Shown here: positions 7,363 through 10,914 of the stretch, piece by piece | Layout of the letters: each line of letters opens with the position of its first letter | Position numbering within the stretch: position 1 is the first letter of the stretch | Assembly: GCA_005239595.1 (NCBI GenBank) | Contig: SBBT01000069.1 | Span: forward strand, 1 to 10,914 | DNA length: 10,914 nucleotides | Direction: 5' to 3' | Origin: Candidatus Troglogloeales bacterium | GTDB lineage: Bacteria > Nitrospirota > Nitrospiria > SBBL01 > SBBT01 | Notes under the pieces: generated by a model | What the model was told of the DNA's origin: nothing | Seen by the model: the letters and a program-made list of their open reading frames with translations, nothing else | Databases searched by the model: none | Translations under genes and position numbers: made by a program

Positions 7363-8771
7363 GAGCGGTTGATCGAATACTCCCGGATATCGACAAAGTG
7401 GCCAAAGACCGCAGCGGCGGCGGCCATCAGGGGGGAAACCCGATGGGTCCGCCCCCCCCGCCCCTGACGTCCTTCGAAATTACGATTGGAGGTGGAGGCA
7501 CATCGCTCTTTCGGTTTCAGGATATCCGGGTTCATGCCCAGACACATAGAACAGCCCGACTCGCGCCAATCAAAACCTGCTTCCCGGAAAATACGGTCGA
7601 GGCCCTCTTTCTCCGCCTCTTTTTTAACCTGTTGCGAACCGGGCACAATCATTGCGTAGACTTTTGGTGAAACCCGCTTTCCTTTGACAAAGTCGGCCAC
7701 GCGGCGCAGATCGTCCATGCGGGAATTGGTGCAGGAGCCGATAAAAACCCGGTCGATCGGAAGGTCGGTGATTTTTGTCCCTCCGGAAATCCCCATATAT
7801 TCCAGGGCGCGCTCCGCCGATTTTCTTGAGTTTGAATCGGTAAAATCGGCCGGCGCTGGAACCCGGCCGTCGACGCCGATTACCTGTGCCGGATTCGTTC
7901 CCCAGGTTACCTGCGGGGTGATGGCGGCGGCATCGACACGCAGGGTTTTGTCGAACACGGCGCCGCGATCCGTTGGAAGTTTATGCCACTTGGAAACGGC
8001 CGCGTCAAAATCGACCGGGGCGTAGGTTCGCCCTCTCAAGTATTCAAAGGTTTTTTCATCAGGGGCGATCATTCCGGCTTTTGCCCCTCCTTCGATCGAC
8101 ATGTTGCAGATGGTCATCCGCTCTTCCATGCCAAGATCGCGGATTGCCTCCCCCCCGTACTCAATGACAAAGCCCGTGCCGCCTTCCGTTCCGATCTGTC
8201 CAATAATAGACAAGATGATATCCTTAGCCTCTATCCCATAAGATCGTCGGCCGCCTACCTCGATCAGGAAAGTCTTTGGTTTGTCCTGAAGGAGACATTG
8301 GGTTGCCAGGACATGTTCTACCTCGCTGGTACCGATGCCGAAGGCGAGTGCCCCAAAGGCGCCGTGGGTCGACGTGTGGCTATCGCCGCAGACCAGCGTG
8401 ATGCCGGGAAGCGTTAAGCCTAACTCGGGGCCAATGACATGAACAATTCCCTGATTGGGATCTGAAAGATCAAAAAGGGTGACCCCAAACTCCTTGCAAT
8501 TTTGCGAAAGCGTTTCCATCTGCTTGAGCGAGATCGGATCTTCAATCGGAAGGGTGCGATCGGTGGTTGGGACATTATGATCCATCGTGGCGAAGGTGAG
8601 ATCGGGCCTGCGGATCCTTCTTCCCGCAAGACGCAATCCTTCAAATGCCTGGGGGGAGGTGACCTCATGCACCAGGTGCCGGTCTATGTAAATGAGCGAC
8701 GGTTTTCCTGTTTCCTGATGAACCACATGGGCATCCCAGATTTTGTCAAACATGGTTTTGGGTTGGCCCAT
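7359..8771 (-). CDS. leuC: 3-isopropylmalate dehydratase large subunit
   Basis: This is the iron-sulfur subunit of isopropylmalate isomerase in leucine synthesis. The 470 residues match the family length. The three Cys that hold the [4Fe-4S] cluster are seen at C347 (IGSCTNSRMDDLR), C407 and C410 (GCSMCLGMNPD), and the closing block CASTSNRNFEGRQGRGG (424-440) is intact. Other family landmarks are MDHNVPT (63-69) and CGDSHTSTHGAFGALAFG (128-145). The ATG at 8771 follows a strong AAGGGGGA ribosome-binding site by a few bases. This is the bacterial LeuC type rather than the shorter HACN/archaeal type. It is the first gene of the leuC-leuD-cyclase operon, with a promoter about 70 bp upstream. 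Confidence 0.97.
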   Translation of the reverse strand: MGQPKTMFDKIWDAHVVHQETGKPSLIYIDRHLVHEVTSPQAFEGLRLAGRRIRRPDLTFATMDHNVPTTDRTLPIEDPISLKQMETLSQNCKEFGVTLFDLSDPNQGIVHVIGPELGLTLPGITLVCGDSHTSTHGAFGALAFGIGTSEVEHVLATQCLLQDKPKTFLIEVGGRRSYGIEAKDIILSIIGQIGTEGGTGFVIEYGGEAIRDLGMEERMTICNMSIEGGAKAGMIAPDEKTFEYLRGRTYAPVDFDAAVSKWHKLPTDRGAVFDKTLRVDAAAITPQVTWGTNPAQVIGVDGRVPAPADFTDSNSRKSAERALEYMGISGGTKITDLPIDRVFIGSCTNSRMDDLRRVADFVKGKRVSPKVYAMIVPGSQQVKKEAEKEGLDRIFREAGFDWRESGCSMCLGMNPDILKPKERCASTSNRNFEGRQGRGGRTHRVSPLMAAAAAVFGHFVDIREYSINRS

Positions 8772-8840
8772 CCATTCCCCCTTTCGATGCCGCGCTGTCT
8801 TGGCATATCGGCGACGGCAGGATGAATCATAGTTGGGGCA

Positions 8841-8870
8841 ATTATAACGGAGTTGGGTCTTTCATTACAA
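8841..8870 (-). promoter_or_regulatory. Promoter for leuC-leuD-cyclase operon
   Basis: On the minus strand a perfect TATAAT (plus 8841-8846) lies 18 bp downstream of TTGTAA (plus 8865-8870). The -35 box overlaps the stop-codon region of the upstream membrane-protein gene. Transcription would begin near 8834, giving a leader of about 62 nt before leuC. The leader can fold ATGCC with GGCAT into a small stem just before the ribosome-binding site. I see no leucine-rich leader peptide and no T-box. Confidence 0.5.
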
Positions 8871-9257
8871 CGCAGCCTTGTTTTTCCCCCTCCAACCGAC
8901 GGAGAAAAGGATGGCGCTTAAGACCAGGAAGACGAGTGAAAGGCGTAGATGGGCCGCGGGGTTTGGGTCGTTTTCAGGGTGGAGAATGATGTTGGCTAGC
9001 CGGTAGCTCCAGAATCCAGCGCTAAAGAGAGTGGATAACAAGAGTGCCCTGTAAGACCTCCCGCTGGCCCGATTCCCTTGAATGGCCATCCAGATAAAGA
9101 AACCACCGATTGCGAGGGAGATAACCGCAATGAGGGCGGTCGGCCACCGATGAGGGTCTACCCCCCATCTCAAATAAAGGATGTAAAGCCGAAAAGACCA
9201 GGAGGGGAGAATCAGGAGACCGGTTACAAACAATAAAACCCTTGCCTGCTTCGACAT
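8865..9257 (-). CDS. Small four-helix membrane protein with two repeated halves
   Basis: I do not recognise a named family. The 130-residue product has four hydrophobic segments (about 7-29, 38-60, 70-92, 104-122), short loops and a basic C-terminus, so it should sit in the inner membrane. The two halves resemble each other: WSFRL at 20-24 and DP at 34-35 recur as WSYRL at 83-87 and DP at 97-98, both offset by exactly 63 residues, which points to an internal duplication of a two-helix unit. The start is an ATG with GAGAG 7 nt upstream. It reads in the same direction as leuC, but a promoter lies at its end, so it may be a separate unit or a leading gene of that operon. Function is unknown. Confidence 0.7.
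   Translation of the reverse strand: MSKQARVLLFVTGLLILPSWSFRLYILYLRWGVDPHRWPTALIAVISLAIGGFFIWMAIQGNRASGRSYRALLLSTLFSAGFWSYRLANIILHPENDPNPAAHLRLSLVFLVLSAILFSVGWRGKNKAAL
8868..9062 (-). repeat. Second copy of the 63-residue two-helix unit
   Basis: Codons 66-130 form the second unit, with WSYRL at 83-87 and DP at 97-98, followed by a helix and a Gly-rich basic end. Helix positions in the two units correspond. The similarity is confined to protein-level landmarks, so the duplication would be old. Confidence 0.5.
9063..9257 (-). repeat. First copy of the 63-residue two-helix unit
   Basis: Codons 1-65 of the membrane protein form the first unit: a helix ending in WSFRL, a loop with DP, then a second helix ending in a Gly-Asn-Arg turn. 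It matches the second unit (8868-9062) at the WS[FY]RL and DP positions with a constant 63-residue offset. Confidence 0.5.
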
Positions 9258-9278
9258 GATTTCACTCTCATCCAGGCT

Positions 9279-9306
9279 TTGAAAGTTGACCTCTCCGATG
9301 TAGAAT
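9279..9306 (+). promoter_or_regulatory. Promoter upstream of hsdM remnant
   Basis: TTGAAA (9279-9284) and TAGAAT (9301-9306) are spaced by 16 bp, each one mismatch from consensus. They face the hsdM remnant at 9394 and may be its original promoter. Transcription would now run into the transposase ruins. Confidence 0.35.
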
Positions 9307-9393
9307 GCCGAGTTATTCGAGGAATTGCAAGGGGGTGAGTTGACTCAAGGCCAGATGAGTTTATGCGAAAAGAAGACACGAAATGGGCCGCTA

Positions 9394-9769
9394 ATGGCAA
9401 AAAGTGACGGGAACGACAAGTCACTCGAATCCTGGATTTGGGATGCCGCGTGCAGCATTCGCGGGGCACAGGACGCGCCCAAGTTCAAGGACTTTATCCT
9501 TCCGCTGATCTTCACCAAACGGCTCTGCGACGTTTTCGACGATGAGATCAACCGGATTGTCCAAGAGGTCGGCTCGCGCGCCAAGGCGTTTAAACTCGTC
9601 GAGAAGGATCACAATCTGGTTAGGTTTTTCCTGCTGACCCTTCCCGGACACTAATGAACCCATTTGGACGGTTATCCGAAAATTAACCGGAAAGATTGGC
9701 GAAAGCCTGACCACCACTCTGCATGATATCGCCAAGGCCAACCCCGGGCTCCAAGGGATCATTGATTGG
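9394..9769 (+). pseudogene. hsdM: hsdM N-terminal fragment, frameshifted and truncated
   Basis: The start MAKSDGNDKSLESWIWDAA and the following KFKDFILPLIFTKRLCDVF are the N-terminal helical domain of type I restriction-modification methylase HsdM, which normally N6-methylates adenine with HsdS. The first frame stops at 9652-9654. The family sequence resumes one frame over as PDTNEPIWTVIRKLTGKIG and continues to LQGIIDW near 9769, so a one-base shift lies at about 9640-9648. Homology ends there, well before the SAM-binding and NPPF catalytic motifs; only about 125 of some 500 codons remain. A TTG start at 9325 would add 23 unlike residues and is not preferred. No hsdS or hsdR follows. The product cannot methylate DNA. 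Confidence 0.85.
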
Positions 9770-10266
9770 AGTACAACCTGCTGTTTCGCTGGTTTTTGGA
9801 TAGGGGCATAATCGAGGACAGCTTTGATCACTCGGTTTTTAGCGAGAATCGGGAGCGCCTGATGGGCACGAAGTAGGACGTCTGTTCTTTGATGCGGTGG
9901 TGCGACAGGTCTGTGTCTTGGGGCTGATGAGCGAGGAGCATTTTACGGTGGACGGCACCCTGATTGAGGCTTGGGCCTCGCTGAAGAGTTTTCGTCCGAG
10001 AGAGAAAGCCCCCCCCGACCACTCTTTCAGTGGCGATCCGAGCAATTCGACGGTGGACTTTCATGGGGAGAAGCGATCCGATACAAGGATCAGAGTTGCA
10101 CCGACGCGGAGGCTCGGCTCATGCGCAAGGGATGGGGCAAAGAGGCCAAGCTGTGCTACGGGGCACATGCCTTGATGGAGGGCTCCGGGGGTTGTTGGTG
10201 GGCGTTTCGATCACTCCGGCCGCCGGGACGTCGGAGCGGGAGGCGGCCGAGGCGATGCTCAAACGG
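9770..10266 (+). pseudogene. IS5-type transposase remnant with three frameshifts
   Basis: Fragments in successive frames read as one IS5-family DDE transposase: YNLLFRWFLD and DHSVFSENRERLM from 9772, then FFDAVVRQ and EEHFTVDGTLIEAWASLKSF, then DAEARLMRKGWGKEAKLCY, then GLLVGVSITPAAGTSEREAA ending near 10266. Frame changes occur near 9870, 10082 and 10187. VDGT holds the first catalytic Asp. The N-terminal region before YNLLFRW is missing, because hsdM sequence abuts it directly, and the C-terminal half with the later catalytic residues is absent. It is dead. Assignment to IS5 rests on recognised motifs; the exact IS name is not known to me. Confidence 0.8.
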
Positions 10267-10447
10267 TCTCCGTATAAGGAGAGGAGGATGGGAATGGAGA
10301 AAAGCGCTCCTCATGACACCTGCTATATCGATAAAGAGAGGCTTTCTTCACCGTTCGATCGAATATGCAAGAGAAAACGGTTGTCGGCAACCTTCAATAT
10401 CGGTTTTAAACCACCTTTTTCAACAACCTGCTAGCGAATGCGGAAGA
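10267..10447 (+). other. Degraded tail of the IS5-type element
   Basis: No frame here shows transposase motifs or other family features. The stretch at 10415-10434, read on the minus strand as CTAGCAGGTTGTTGAAAAA, resembles terminal inverted repeats common in IS5-like elements and may be the right end of the element. A matching left end is not present in the window, consistent with loss of the left side. Confidence 0.3.
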
Positions 10448-10471
10448 CTACCTACATGTGGTGGTAGGTAG
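10448..10471. repeat. Perfect 8-bp inverted repeat
   Basis: CTACCTAC (10448-10455) and GTAGGTAG (10464-10471) are exact reverse complements around an 8-nt loop. There is no T-run on either side, so a Rho-independent terminator is not supported. It sits between the two transposase remnants and could be leftover element-end DNA or a chance hairpin. Confidence 0.5.
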
Positions 10472-10539
10472 AGTCAACTGAATAGGCAGATAGGGAAATA
10501 ACCCAAAGAATGTGGGGGCCATAGTAGAAGAGAAACAGA
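10472..10539. other. Spacer between IS remnants
   Basis: A short stretch without a recognisable frame. The minus-strand frame of the ISL3-type remnant stays open through it to a TGA near 10479, but the translated residues no longer resemble the transposase. Confidence 0.3.
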
Positions 10540-10914
10540 TAGGTCATAAGGGTCTTCGCGTAAGATGTAATAGTTTAGAAGTGCCTTGCGTCCGTCGAAC
10601 GTCAGCTTCTCCCAGATCGGTAACAGCGTGTATTTCTGTCCTTTGATGTACGAGCGACTTTTTCCTCATAGCCGCGCATCTTGCGTATCTTGTCCAGCGC
10701 CTCTCCGAGATACCTCATTAGGTGAAACTTGTCATAGAGACTCCCCGCAGGATAAGTCCCGTATACACCGCACGGCCTTGTCGTAGTGACTCCAATGCAC
10801 CGTACCGCAACAACCGCAAACCGTTTTTTTTGATGCCGCTTTATGCACTATAACCTTCGCTTTAGGGTCACCGAATATCCCCCTGATCGTTGCCTTTGGA
10901 CAAAATCAGGGAAA
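10540..10914 (-). pseudogene. ISL3-type transposase remnant with central deletion
   Basis: Read on the minus strand, the right part encodes a zinc-ribbon-like segment, VCGCCGTVHWSHYDK then VRCIRDLSCGE, as in the N-terminal zf-ISL3 domain. A few codons later the frame changes and the sequence jumps to YDKFHLMRYLGEALDKIRK, which belongs to the DDE catalytic domain. A further shift near 10655 gives YIKGQKYTLLPIWEKLTFDG, a strong ISL3 landmark. In intact ISL3 transposases these blocks are separated from the zinc ribbon by well over 100 residues, so the centre has been deleted at about 10735-10745. The N-terminus runs off the window. Similarity fades after LREDPYD near 10540. It is non-functional. 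Confidence 0.8.

Noticed and set aside
7983..8417. 144-codon plus-strand frame opposite leuC
   Set aside because: It lies wholly antisense to a well-conserved leuC, and its translation has no recognisable motif.
8780..8826. Possible leader peptide before leuC
   Set aside because: The short minus-strand frame starting MIHPAVADM lacks leucine codon runs and is out of frame with leuC without a stop before it, so attenuation is not supported.
9325..9393. TTG start extending the hsdM fragment
   Set aside because: The added residues do not resemble HsdM, while ATG 9394 gives a typical HsdM start.
9421..9831. 136-codon minus-strand frame opposite the hsdM remnant
   Set aside because: The plus strand holds clear HsdM and transposase homology across the same bases; the antisense product looks random.
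9971..10471. 166-codon plus-strand frame as a gene of its own
   Set aside because: Only its middle part matches the transposase; both ends are frame-shifted noise, so it is part of the pseudogene.
10586..10786. 66-codon plus-strand frame near the right edge
   Set aside because: It is antisense to the ISL3-type remnant, whose motifs are clear on the minus strand.

Overview
The window reads as chromosomal DNA of a Gram-negative bacterium, because it encodes a lipoprotein-releasing (Lol) ABC transporter and a signal-peptide-bearing beta-propeller. Gene style (lysS-lolCD, leuCD, a GAF-GGDEF cyclase, a release-factor-like rescue protein) would suit Nitrospirota or a deltaproteobacterial-type lineage. 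That placement is an impression, not a demonstrated assignment.

Layout. Positions 106-516 (-) encode a small GGQ release-factor-like protein. It is divergent from an exported eight-repeat PQQ-like beta-propeller at 674-1762 (+). A promoter then starts lysS (lysyl-tRNA synthetase), followed closely by lolC and lolD, the permease and ATPase that release lipoproteins from the inner membrane. These three genes run to 5305 as one probable operon. A convergent minus-strand operon ends 24 bp away. Read in its own direction it is leuC, leuD and a diguanylate cyclase with an N-terminal Rossmann domain, joined by 4- and 7-nt overlaps. A small four-helix membrane protein built from two repeated halves lies just upstream of leuC.

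From about 9300 to the end the window changes character. It becomes a graveyard of mobile and defence DNA: the N-terminal quarter or so of a type I restriction-modification methylase gene (hsdM), frameshifted and cut off. This is joined directly to a multiply frameshifted IS5-type transposase remnant, then comes a minus-strand ISL3-type transposase remnant with its middle deleted. None of these three can make a full-length product.

The two features most worth following up are both in the leu region. One is the Rossmann-GAF-GGEEF cyclase translationally coupled to leuCD, which suggests c-di-GMP output tied to a nucleotide or redox state. The other is the internally duplicated WS[FY]RL membrane protein next to it. 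The lysS promoter is also informative: its -10 box overlaps the most upstream ATG and so argues for a later start codon.
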